NCBI GenBank assembly: GCA_012841375.1
Contig: DUUV01000044.1
Location: 17,716 to 81,715 of the forward strand
Reading direction: 5' to 3'
Length of the DNA: 64,000 nt
Source of the DNA: Candidatus Fermentithermobacillaceae bacterium
GTDB lineage: Bacteria > Bacillota > Sulfobacillia > Fermentithermobacillales > Fermentithermobacillaceae
Shown here: positions 6,156 to 14,575 of the stretch, one piece after another
How the letters are laid out: each line of letters begins with the position of its first letter
Numbering within the stretch: the stretch's first letter is position 1
Made by a program: the position numbers and the translations under genes
The notes under the pieces: generated by a model
Databases searched by the model: none
Seen by the model: the letters and a program-made list of their open reading frames with translations, nothing else
Told to the model about the DNA's origin: nothing

Positions 6156-8753
6156 TCACTTCTGGAAACCTGCCACTCCCTTGCGCGCCTTTGCCCGCCT
6201 CAGCCTGTCGTCGGCAGCGGCCAAGATAACGCGGGCTTCGTCACCGTCCTCGGGGTATGCGGCCACACCAACGGAAGCTCCCGGCATCGGGATGGGATTG
6301 CCTGCGGGATCGCTCACAGTGTCCTTGATCCACTTCCTCACCACACCTGTCACGCGGCTCAGAGCCTGCCGGGGCGACATACCAGGCAGGAGGATCACGA
6401 ACTCGTCGCCGCCAAAGCGGGCGACTACGTCAACGGACCGGAACCCTTGCTTGAGGTATGTTCCGATCTTGGCCAGAACGCTGTCTCCGGCGAGGTGACC
6501 GTGCAAGTCGTTCACGAGCTTCAGGTCGTCCACATCGATGATGGCCACCGAAACTACCGCTCCCGAATCCGGGTATGAAGCGGTCTTGATGCTCGAGTCC
6601 AAGGTGCTCAGGAATACCCGCCGGTTGTAGAGTCCGGTCAGGGCGTCACAGTCGGCGGCCTTCTTCACTTGTTCATGGAGTTGGGCGACTTCAAGCGCCG
6701 ACGCGATATGACCTGCTATGGCCATTAAGAGCCGGATGTCCGACGTCCCGAACCCGCCCTTTTCGGCTTTCTGGATGATCAAGACACCCAAACGCCTGCC
6801 TCTCACCTCTAATGGGATGTACAACTCTGAGCCGACGCCGCTCCGTGTACCGTAGGACCTCTCGTCCAAGAGAACGTCGGGGATGTTCTGGGGTATCCCG
6901 TTCTGCATCACCCACCAGGAAATACCTTCGCCCCGGGGGATCGACTCTCCGATGAAACCCTCGGAAAGCCCCGTACCTGCAGACGCAACCAAGTGCTGGG
7001 CTTCCTCGTCCGGGATCAAGATCACGCAGTCAGAATACCCCATCTCTCGTGCCACGATGTTGACAACGTGCTGGAGCATCTCTTTGAGATCGAGGAGCTT
7101 TTTCATCTCCTGGGCAATACGGAAGAGGACTTCCAGTTCCTTTGAGGTGATGACCTTCTCGGTCAGATCGCCTTGGTCGACCAGAGTCCTGGGCTCAAGG
7201 CTACCTAAGGCCCTCCGAACCTCCAGGACGTTGTCTCCGGTAACCGCGAGAAACCACGGTTCTTGATCGGCGATGGCTCTCTCGATAACCCGGTCCAAAG
7301 CCATGACCACATCCGGTCTGAACTGGCTGCCGGCGCACCTCAAGAGCTCCGCGCGGGCTTCCTTGACGGACATTCCAGGTCTGTACGGGCGGTCGGATAT
7401 CATGGTGTCAAACGCATCGGCGACTGCGAGTATGGCGGCTCCAACCGGGATCTCGGCCCCGTCCAGCCTATCGGGATAACCTGAACCGTTGTACCATTCA
7501 TGGTGGTGCAATACGAGAGGAGCCAGGTCCGCAAGCATACCTGCCCTCTCAAGGATCGTGGCGCCCAGCACCGAATGGTTTGTCATCACGGCTCTCTCTG
7601 CCGGACCGAGCGGACCGGGTTTCTGCAGGACCGAATCAGGGATGCCGACCTTTCCGATGTCGTGAACCAATCCCGCCAGCTCGATGACGTCGGCTTCATC
7701 TTTTGAAAGACCCATCTCCAACGCAATCTGCCTGGCCACTACCGCCACGTGCTCAGAATGGTACATGGTGTAGCTGTCGCGTATGTCAACGGTGGCTGCC
7801 AAAGCCCTAACTGCCGCCGAGTACATCTCCCTGGTCTCGTCAAAGAGCGTGGCGTTCTTCACGGCCGCGGCCAGATGGCCCGATACAGGCTCCAGAAAAG
7901 CCATGTCGGCGTGGGTATAGCTTCTGGGCTCCTTGCTGGACAAGACCCAGATGCCGGTAAGCTGGCCCGGCAACGTGAGGGGGAGCGCTACGGCCGAGGA
8001 CATCCCGTCTTCACGAAGCCTTTTCAGGAACGAACGGGGGAACAGGGAACTCTCACGATAGCCCTCACCGGCCTCAAGGCTCTTTTCGATATCCGTCACG
8101 ATATCTATGAGTATGTAGTCGGATGCCGGAGTCACAGAGACCGGACCGGTCGCGCCTACCCCTCCCATGAATCCATCGGGAATCGCCCCGTAGACGACGG
8201 CTCGCCCGTTCTCCTTGACGGACAGGATCGCCATCCCATCCAGCGGAACGCGCTCCGACACAGTCCGAAACAGGCTGGGCAGCATCTCTTCCATCTTGAG
8301 GTCCGAGTTTATCTGTCTCGCCGCGTGCGACACGGCAGCCAGAGTGCCCTGTGTCCTCCGGGCATCGGTTACGTCTCTCAACATGTACAAGGCGCCGCTG
8401 CGCTTCCCGTCCGGGTCCATGATGGGAGAGGCTGAGAGGACCAGGTTTCGCTCCTCGTCTTGTACCCGGCAGACCACCTCGCAGGTGTTGCTTACGGCAG
8501 AATTGATCGAGGAGAAGTCCATGAGGGCTACGGTCATTTCCAGCCACTCGTTCATGGGTTTCAGGTCGCGAAGCCTGGGTGCAAGCGATATTGACAGAAC
8601 TTTGGCCAGCGCCTGGCCCCGGACCTCCTGGAAGGAACGCCCAAGATAGAACAACGCTCGCTTATTGACGTCCACAACGGTACCATCGACGCCGACCAAC
8701 ATGAGTCCCATGTCTATGGCGTTCAATACCGGTGAAATCTGAGCCGCCTCCAT
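6156..8753 (-). CDS. Cyclic di-GMP signalling protein: PAS-GAF-HD-GYP-GAF-GGDEF
   Basis: About 865 residues from the ATG at 8753, which has GGGAGG 7 bases upstream; two earlier ATGs have no site. Domains in order: PAS (about 1-130), GAF (145-305), HD-GYP phosphodiesterase (315-470; HDIGK then HHEWYNGSGYP), second GAF (540-680), and GGDEF diguanylate cyclase (705-860). The GGDEF motif is intact (near residue 780), and an RSVD sequence five residues before it matches the inhibitory I-site. No membrane segment is seen, so it should be a cytosolic sensor. Both making and breaking activities look intact, which is uncommon with HD-GYP. The downstream region has no clear terminator. Confidence 0.9.
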   Translation of the reverse strand: MEAAQISPVLNAIDMGLMLVGVDGTVVDVNKRALFYLGRSFQEVRGQALAKVLSISLAPRLRDLKPMNEWLEMTVALMDFSSINSAVSNTCEVVCRVQDEERNLVLSASPIMDPDGKRSGALYMLRDVTDARRTQGTLAAVSHAARQINSDLKMEEMLPSLFRTVSERVPLDGMAILSVKENGRAVVYGAIPDGFMGGVGATGPVSVTPASDYILIDIVTDIEKSLEAGEGYRESSLFPRSFLKRLREDGMSSAVALPLTLPGQLTGIWVLSSKEPRSYTHADMAFLEPVSGHLAAAVKNATLFDETREMYSAAVRALAATVDIRDSYTMYHSEHVAVVARQIALEMGLSKDEADVIELAGLVHDIGKVGIPDSVLQKPGPLGPAERAVMTNHSVLGATILERAGMLADLAPLVLHHHEWYNGSGYPDRLDGAEIPVGAAILAVADAFDTMISDRPYRPGMSVKEARAELLRCAGSQFRPDVVMALDRVIERAIADQEPWFLAVTGDNVLEVRRALGSLEPRTLVDQGDLTEKVITSKELEVLFRIAQEMKKLLDLKEMLQHVVNIVAREMGYSDCVILIPDEEAQHLVASAGTGLSEGFIGESIPRGEGISWWVMQNGIPQNIPDVLLDERSYGTRSGVGSELYIPLEVRGRRLGVLIIQKAEKGGFGTSDIRLLMAIAGHIASALEVAQLHEQVKKAADCDALTGLYNRRVFLSTLDSSIKTASYPDSGAVVSVAIIDVDDLKLVNDLHGHLAGDSVLAKIGTYLKQGFRSVDVVARFGGDEFVILLPGMSPRQALSRVTGVVRKWIKDTVSDPAGNPIPMPGASVGVAAYPEDGDEARVILAAADDRLRRAKARKGVAGFQK

Positions 8754-8801
8754 GCGGTCGCCTCCCATCCTCATAGTTTTCGGAATGGGCGGGCACTTCC
8801 G

Positions 8802-9539
8802 TTAGGGCGCACGAGATTTCCTGTGAAGTCCGATGTAAGTGGCCGTGGCCAGCACGACGGTTACCAACGAGAACCATTGTCCGAAGCTCAGTCCGTAGAA
8901 GTAGTCATCGTTTTCGCGGAAGAACTCGAGAAAGAAGCGTATCAGAGAATACGCCCCGGCGTAGACGACAAAGAGCCCGCCGGGGGCGCGAATTCTGGAA
9001 GACAAGTAAAGGAGCGCCGCAAACAAGGCGAGGTCAAGTACGCTCTCGTAGAGCTGGTAGGGGTGCCTGAGGCCGGGGGCATAGCGGGTCTGGAAGCCCC
9101 AAGTGCCCGACGTCTTGATTCCGTAGCAGCATCCTGAGAAAAAGCAGCCGATCCGCCCTATCCCCTGCCCCAGCGCGACCGACGGAGCCACGACATCCAT
9201 AAGTGTAAGGAAATGCATCTTCTTGACCCTGGAGTAGACTAGAGCGGCCAGGCTTCCGCCTATCAAGACCCCGTGAATGGCAAGCCCGCCCTCACGAGTA
9301 TCGAGGACCGAGAGTAGACCGGTATAGTACCGGTAGTTCAGCGCCACATGGGTAATGCGGCCGCCGGCCACACCTCCAACCAAAATGGCGATAAAGAACC
9401 AGAACAACGAGTCAGGATCCATACCCCGCTTTTCGGCCCTCTTCGAAGCCACGTACACACCTGCGGCGAATCCCAGTCCGAGCATAAGCCCGTATGTGTA
9501 GAACGTCAGTTGCCCTATCCTCACCAAGACCGGATGCAT
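8802..9539 (-). CDS. lgt: Prolipoprotein diacylglyceryl transferase
   Basis: A 245-residue polytopic membrane enzyme. It transfers diacylglyceryl from phosphatidylglycerol to the lipobox Cys of prolipoproteins. Visible motifs are GGLAIHGVLIGG and GRIGCFFSGCCYG, the Cys-containing variant of the Lgt signature seen in many Gram-positives. The ATG at 9539 (MHPVLVRIGQLTFYTYG) is chosen because the family starts there and GAAGG lies 8 bases before it; the longest frame would add 31 unlikely residues. It is followed after 48 bases by the c-di-GMP protein gene, so the two may share a transcript. A likely substrate in the window is the lipoprotein at 35163. Confidence 0.93.
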   Translation of the reverse strand: MHPVLVRIGQLTFYTYGLMLGLGFAAGVYVASKRAEKRGMDPDSLFWFFIAILVGGVAGGRITHVALNYRYYTGLLSVLDTREGGLAIHGVLIGGSLAALVYSRVKKMHFLTLMDVVAPSVALGQGIGRIGCFFSGCCYGIKTSGTWGFQTRYAPGLRHPYQLYESVLDLALFAALLYLSSRIRAPGGLFVVYAGAYSLIRFFLEFFRENDDYFYGLSFGQWFSLVTVVLATATYIGLHRKSRAP

Positions 9540-9624
9540 GGCCATCACCTTCTCAGATAATAACATGACTGAATAACGACATACCAATAAATGCATGCTA
9601 GGGCCAGAGGAGGGATTTTCCAAC

Positions 9625-10035
9625 TTGAGCATTGGACGAGGCGTCGCGCTCGTGCTTCTCGGAATAGCTCTCGGCGTCGGCCTTACGGTCGGCTCGTACT
9701 ACGGGGTGAAAGAGTATGCCCCCGATCTGGCGGTCTGGTACCTGGAGAGACTTGGCGGCCCCGGCAAGTCCGTAACAGAGACATTGGGCCTTGAGATAGA
9801 CCCGTCACAAGTCCGGACCATTGTAGGTGACATACTGGCATCCGACCAGGGCAGAGCTATCGTGACCGACCTCATTGAAGGCCAATCACGGGAAACATTT
9901 GAGAGTCTTGTGAGGCAAGCCATGGAGTCACCCGAGTTCCGCAGGATGTTGGGCGAAGTGCTCAGGGACTTCCTGGCAAGCCCGGAGGGAAAAGAACTCC
10001 TCAGGCAGATCGGCAAGGACGTCCTTTCGCCCTAG
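9625..10035 (+). CDS. Hypothetical single-pass membrane protein
   Basis: A 136-residue protein starting at TTG 9625, 10 bases after GAGGAGGG; an ATG ten codons upstream has no ribosome site. One membrane helix (about residues 4-26, ALVLLGIALGVGLTVGSYYG) is followed by an acidic helical domain with repeated phrases on the theme SPEFRRMLGEVLRDFLASPEG. No family is recognised. It is divergent from lgt and convergent with the ABC ATPase: its TAG stop and the ATPase TAG share the palindrome CTAG, leaving no space for a terminator. Function unknown. Confidence 0.7.
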   Translation: MSIGRGVALVLLGIALGVGLTVGSYYGVKEYAPDLAVWYLERLGGPGKSVTETLGLEIDPSQVRTIVGDILASDQGRAIVTDLIEGQSRETFESLVRQAMESPEFRRMLGEVLRDFLASPEGKELLRQIGKDVLSP

Positions 10036-10784
10036 CCTGAGGCGGACTCTTCGGCTTTCGGCATCTCGGCAAGGAGTTTCTTCGCGTCAAGCCGGTCCTC
10101 AACCATCACGTCGGATATGATCCTGCCGTCTCTGACGGAGATCACGCGCTCGGCGTGCCTCGCGATATCAGGATCGTGAGTCACGAGGATCAGGGTAATC
10201 CCCTTGTCGTGGAGGTCCTGGAATATGGACATGACCTCTTCACCGGACCGGGTATCGAGGTTGCCGGTAGGTTCGTCCGCCAAAATCACCTTGGGGTCTC
10301 CGGCAATTGCCCTGGCTATCGCTACCCGCTGCTGCTCTCCTCCCGACATCTCGTTGGGTTTATGGGTCATCCGCCCTGCCAACCCCACTGACTCCAGGGC
10401 GGCGGTGGCCCTCTTTCGTCGTTCTGCCGGAGGCATCCCCCGGTAGATAAGAGGCAGTTCTACATTAGCCATCGCGTTGGTTCTGGACAGGAGGTTGAAT
10501 GTCTGAAAGATAAAGCCGATGAACTTGTTCCTGATGTCGGCCAGCTCATTGTCGTTTTTCCGGCTTACGTCGGAACCGTCCAAGAGGTATGTGCCTTGGG
10601 TCGGCCTGTCGAGACATCCCAGGATGTTCATGAGCGTCGATTTGCCTGACCCGGAGGGCCCCATAATGGCGACGAACTGGCCCTTGGGAACCTCAAGGTC
10701 TACACCCTTTAGGGCAGGAACCTTCACTTTTCCCATACTGTATTCCTTGTGCAGTCCCTGAATCTGGATGACGGGTGTAGACAC
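10032..10784 (-). CDS. ABC transporter ATP-binding protein, LolD/MacB type
   Basis: A 250-residue ATPase from a GTG at 10784, 7 bases after GGAGG. It has Walker [10 protein letters not shown], the signature [13 protein letters not shown] and Walker [13 protein letters not shown]. The GNLD form is typical of LolD/MacB/FtsE-like exporters that work with FtsX-type permeases. No permease is adjacent: upstream is the secreted hydrolase gene and downstream a convergent gene. It may serve the FtsX-like permease at the window edge or another one elsewhere. The hydrolase gene ends 111 bases upstream on the same strand. Confidence 0.9.
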   Translation of the reverse strand: MSTPVIQIQGLHKEYSMGKVKVPALKGVDLEVPKGQFVAIMGPSGSGKSTLMNILGCLDRPTQGTYLLDGSDVSRKNDNELADIRNKFIGFIFQTFNLLSRTNAMANVELPLIYRGMPPAERRKRATAALESVGLAGRMTHKPNEMSGGEQQRVAIARAIAGDPKVILADEPTGNLDTRSGEEVMSIFQDLHDKGITLILVTHDPDIARHAERVISVRDGRIISDVMVEDRLDAKKLLAEMPKAEESASG

Positions 10785-10895
10785 AAGAATCCCTCCATCT
10801 CCCATACTCGGCCTCACGGCCACTCAATCTTGGACGGGGACGGGAGGCGACAGGTTCCGTCCCGTCTCCCCCCACTCCCCATCCCGGGCCTTTCA

Positions 10896-13676
10896 CTAGC
10901 CGGTCACTCCGGTTGTGAGAACCGTAACGGGCACTTCCATTAGGTAAGTGTTCTCTATCTCGACACCGGCATCCTCCAGCGAGTATCTAACGGTGACTGT
11001 ACACGCGCAGCCCACAACGAAATCTCCGGCTCGCTCCCAGATGACCCCGAAGACTTCGCCGGGATCGAACTTGACCGTGACGAGTTCCGCATCGGCAGGC
11101 AGATCGATGTCCGCTCCCGCATAGAAAACCGCCACTTTACCTGTGACCCATTTCTTCGGGCCGTTCAGGACAATGTTCACCCCTATGGGGCCCACGCTCT
11201 GGCAGACATACCTGTGGGTCTCCCCTGACAGTACGACGCTCGTTTCCCACGTCTTCCGGTAAAGCAGCTCTCCTTGAGATGTATACGACTCTGCCGTCAC
11301 CCGGTAATGTCCCGGTGATTCGAATGTATGATCGACGGTTAGTGAGACTTGATCTTGGATTGTCTCTCGCGACCCGTCGCCGTAATCAAGGACCCAGTGA
11401 TGGTGGACTGTCTCCTTTGGCTTCTTGAGGGTAGTGTGCTTTGAGCGGTAGACGACTCGAACGGTCGGCAAGTCCTCTGGCAGGTCTACTTCCTCTCCGG
11501 GTCCGTCAGGAGGCCCGGCCGGTCCGGTTGGTCCCGGGCCGCCTCCGGAAGATCCTCCCTCGTGGCCGGGTTCGCCCGGCGGCTCATGCGTTCCGGGCTC
11601 TGTCAGGTCTCCTGACCCCGCCGGATCCTCCGGCTCTTCCGGCCCCTCCGGGATAGACGGCTCGCCGGGGTCCTGCGCGTCATGCTCTTCCACCGGCTCA
11701 GGCGCCGCCTTCTCCAGCGGCGCCACATACACTCTGGCGAGCTTTTCTTGGGCGAAGGCAGATGCCACGGTATTCCCCATAACCGGGTTCAAGGGCCCGT
11801 TCCTCACCAGACGAAATCCCAAGCTAGCCGTGCCCGGACTGAGACGCACGACGTGGGTGCCGCCCTCGTGGAAACCCCACATGAGTCCAGGCTTCGACCC
11901 CTCGGACCCGGAAGACTCCTCCCACACCTGGAGCTGCCACCCCGAAGGGAGTTCAGTTATCCCAAGGGTCACCGCGGCTATACCTTCCAGAGGACATAAG
12001 GCCGGTCTCCAACTGGAAGCATCAACGGCGATGAGTGAGGCGCTTCCCGGGTCTTGGCGGCCGCCGGAAGCTCCGGGCGGCTCAAGACCTTGGCCTTGAC
12101 CTCCGGCGTCCTGGCGGAGCACCCGGACCACATACTCTTGAGCCTTCGGGTCGTCGAGGACGTGCTTGCCCGGAAGCCGCAAGATCCCGCCGAACACCGC
12201 AATGAGGTCCGAGGTACCCACCGGAGGCACCCCGCAGTCAACCTCCAGGAGGCTGTCGTTGGGCCCCAGTTCCGGCCAAATGAGGGCCCAAGGGTTGGAT
12301 AGCTTCGAGATAACCGATACATACCGGGTGTCCCGCCGGCGCGCCCCTGATTGGGACGAACGGTTGATCTCCGCCAGCTCCAGGTTGGCGGGAATCCGCT
12401 CAAATCGTTTGGTCGACGATGTGCCAAGGTTGATGAGTAGGTCTTCCTTGACGAGCCCCGCTATGAACGGAGACTCGGGACCCGAGCCCAGCCCCGTGAG
12501 CTTCACTGCCTCGTGGGCAATCAGCTCCTGCACCTCGGCTTTCACCGTAATCAGAGCTTTTTGGGCGAAGTGCTTGAGGATTTTCGCCCCGTAATGGACA
12601 GCCGCCTCTTTCCAGTCTTTCGGGATGACCGGGTCCTCAAGAAGGGTCGACACCAGGCTGCCCCTTGACGCGGCCCTCATGGCGTATTGATTCCTGCCGA
12701 CCTCCATCGAAAGATACTCGTAATACGGCAGGGACAAACTCTGTGCCTTCGACGCGGGCCATTCCGCCTCGGAGATCACTCGCTTCCACACATCGGGTAG
12801 GGTCCGCCGCACCCAGCCCGCGAACGTCTCTTTTGGAGACTGACTGGGCACATAGGGCAGGGCGAGGAAGCGGTTCTTCACGTATTCGCCGTACAACGGT
12901 TCCCACAAGGTAGTAGCTCGTGTAGATATCCATGAGGCTTCGTCTTCCCACTCGGGAGGTTTCAGAGACTTGGCTTGGGTGAGCTCTTTCACCGAAACCG
13001 GCGTGGACTTCTCGCCTACCCCGAGTACACCCTTGAACGAAGGCAGAAGCCTTTCGGCCCTCGTCTCGCGCTCAAGGACGGACTCCTGGCGGACTACCTC
13101 AAGGAGGGACTTGACGACGCCGGCCAGAAAGGTGCCCCGGTTGGGGGCCGAAGCCATGACCAGATTCACTACGTTGAAATCCGTGAGGTAGCCGTTTTCC
13201 AGGGCGTACCTGGCGATCATCCCCGAAAGTCCCACGGCGACGATATCACACTCCGGACTTCCGCCCATACCGGCCAACCCGGCCCGCGACAAGGCCTCTC
13301 CGGCTGCGATCGAAAGCCGCAGTGCCCCGCTCTCCAGGTCACGCAGTCCGGTCAGGCTTATCTCAAAGAGGTTCTCCCCCCTTGTGTACCCCGCCGACTC
13401 CAGATAGCGCCCAAAGGAAGAAGTGGTACCCGGGACCGTTGGGTCCACTGTGGCCGAAAGGTCAAAAAGGCCCTGCAGGTCCGGAGAATCACCGAAGCGG
13501 GGTTCGTGTACGATCAACACCGGTCTCGGAGCACCTCCCGCCTCGAGGATCTGAGCCTTGGCGCATGCCCGGCCTGCCGCAAGACTATCCCATGCTCCCT
13601 GAGGGTAGGCGCCCACGGCCAGGAATAACGCCAGACCCAAGACCAAGACCCGGCCCGGCTTGAGAGAGAGCCTCAT
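10896..13676 (-). CDS. Secreted alpha/beta-hydrolase (lipase-like) with C-terminal PKD domain
   Basis: A 926-residue protein with an ATG behind AGGAGG. It has an N-terminal signal sequence (hydrophobic LVLGLALFLAVGAY, cleavage region about 25-40). A lipase-like domain follows: PVLIVHE for the oxyanion strand, VAVGLSGMIARYALENG with the likely nucleophile Ser in GLSGM, ASAPNRGT, and later VPPVGTSDL and LPGKHVLDD, which could supply Asp and His. A 70-residue Pro/Glu/Gly linker then leads to a PKD-like domain (VLDYGDGSRE...VDHTFESPGHYRV) and a beta-rich tail. The catalytic roles are inferred; GLSGM departs from the usual GHSMGG. Its start overlaps the preceding gene by ATGA, suggesting a coupled pair. 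Confidence 0.7.
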   Translation of the reverse strand: MRLSLKPGRVLVLGLALFLAVGAYPQGAWDSLAAGRACAKAQILEAGGAPRPVLIVHEPRFGDSPDLQGLFDLSATVDPTVPGTTSSFGRYLESAGYTRGENLFEISLTGLRDLESGALRLSIAAGEALSRAGLAGMGGSPECDIVAVGLSGMIARYALENGYLTDFNVVNLVMASAPNRGTFLAGVVKSLLEVVRQESVLERETRAERLLPSFKGVLGVGEKSTPVSVKELTQAKSLKPPEWEDEASWISTRATTLWEPLYGEYVKNRFLALPYVPSQSPKETFAGWVRRTLPDVWKRVISEAEWPASKAQSLSLPYYEYLSMEVGRNQYAMRAASRGSLVSTLLEDPVIPKDWKEAAVHYGAKILKHFAQKALITVKAEVQELIAHEAVKLTGLGSGPESPFIAGLVKEDLLINLGTSSTKRFERIPANLELAEINRSSQSGARRRDTRYVSVISKLSNPWALIWPELGPNDSLLEVDCGVPPVGTSDLIAVFGGILRLPGKHVLDDPKAQEYVVRVLRQDAGGQGQGLEPPGASGGRQDPGSASLIAVDASSWRPALCPLEGIAAVTLGITELPSGWQLQVWEESSGSEGSKPGLMWGFHEGGTHVVRLSPGTASLGFRLVRNGPLNPVMGNTVASAFAQEKLARVYVAPLEKAAPEPVEEHDAQDPGEPSIPEGPEEPEDPAGSGDLTEPGTHEPPGEPGHEGGSSGGGPGPTGPAGPPDGPGEEVDLPEDLPTVRVVYRSKHTTLKKPKETVHHHWVLDYGDGSRETIQDQVSLTVDHTFESPGHYRVTAESYTSQGELLYRKTWETSVVLSGETHRYVCQSVGPIGVNIVLNGPKKWVTGKVAVFYAGADIDLPADAELVTVKFDPGEVFGVIWERAGDFVVGCACTVTVRYSLEDAGVEIENTYLMEVPVTVLTTGVTG

Positions 13677-14434
13677 CTTCTCTCTCCTCCTATGTCCTCC
13701 GGCACCAATACACCGTTCTTAGGCCAGAACCCGCGGTTCGCCACGGCAACCCTGGTGAGAGGCGCCCCCAGCGCCAGATATTCGTCGACCGCACTTTCCC
13801 AAGACTCGGGGTCCACCTTTACCACATCGCCGTCCACCAGAGCCAACACCTCTGCCCACGACTCACCGGGCGACAGCGAGAAACGTTCTCCTCCATACCT
13901 GAATCGGACAACGCCGGACCTGGCAGTGCCTTCGATCACCAAGTCTCCCCTTACAACCCTCGCCCCATTGTCTACCAACTGGATCTCGTTTCCGGTGAGG
14001 TCTCGCCCGGTCACCGAGATGGGACGGTCGAGAGACACGGTACCCTTCCCTGTCCTCGAAAAACAGGTTGACTCCTCAAACTCAATGCCCTGAGAGGATG
14101 CCGAGTAGTGGGTTCCAAGAGATACGCCCCAGAGCCACGGCTTCTTCTCGAGCTCGATAGAACGGCTCTCGCAGTCCACGAACACACCCGGCAGTCTCTC
14201 CCAGCCGAGAGGCAGCGCCGCCAGGGCGCGTGACGAAGACTCCTCCACCGTCACGAAGACGAACTCTTCTCTGTACCGGTAAGCATGAGCTACAAAGAGG
14301 GCGGAGGCTCCCACAAAGAGGATGAGAAGCCCGGCGGTCAGGACACGGATACGGCGAGTGAAAGCGCGACCGGTGAAGGCGGCTCGGATCACGGGTCCGG
14401 ACGACCGCGCCGGTGGTCGATAACGGTAAACCAC
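13673..14434 (-). CDS. Hypothetical membrane-anchored extracytoplasmic protein
   Basis: About 253 residues from a GTG at 14434, 10 bases after AAGGAG. The longer frame from 14551 would begin inside a terminator-like hairpin. A basic N-terminus precedes one membrane helix (about 32-53, VLTAGLLILFVGASALFVAHAY) and a beta-rich outer domain of about 200 residues with FRYGGERFSLSPGESWAEVL, reminiscent of FecR-like modules but not convincingly so. It overlaps the secreted hydrolase gene by 4 bases (ATGA), so the two proteins are probably made together and may interact outside the membrane. No family is recognised. Confidence 0.65.
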   Translation of the reverse strand: MVYRYRPPARSSGPVIRAAFTGRAFTRRIRVLTAGLLILFVGASALFVAHAYRYREEFVFVTVEESSSRALAALPLGWERLPGVFVDCESRSIELEKKPWLWGVSLGTHYSASSQGIEFEESTCFSRTGKGTVSLDRPISVTGRDLTGNEIQLVDNGARVVRGDLVIEGTARSGVVRFRYGGERFSLSPGESWAEVLALVDGDVVKVDPESWESAVDEYLALGAPLTRVAVANRGFWPKNGVLVPEDIGGERR

Positions 14435-14517
14435 AGTCAGCACGCTCCTTCGTTGATATTGGCGTACGAACTGCGGAGCGCCCCGGATCCTCCGTGCCTT
14501 ACGGGTCAATGACAAGA

Positions 14518-14558
14518 GGACCCGCGGCGCTTCCGCTATGGAGTGCGCCACCGGGTCC
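14518..14558 (-). terminator. Hairpin terminator after the glycerate kinase-Nudix gene
   Basis: GGACCCG pairs with CGGGTCC and an inner GCGC pairs with GCGC. On the minus strand the hairpin is followed by TCTTGTCATT. It lies 18 bases past the stop of the fusion gene and separates it from the membrane protein gene. Confidence 0.55.
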
Positions 14559-14575
14559 CCCGCGTCAACAATCTA

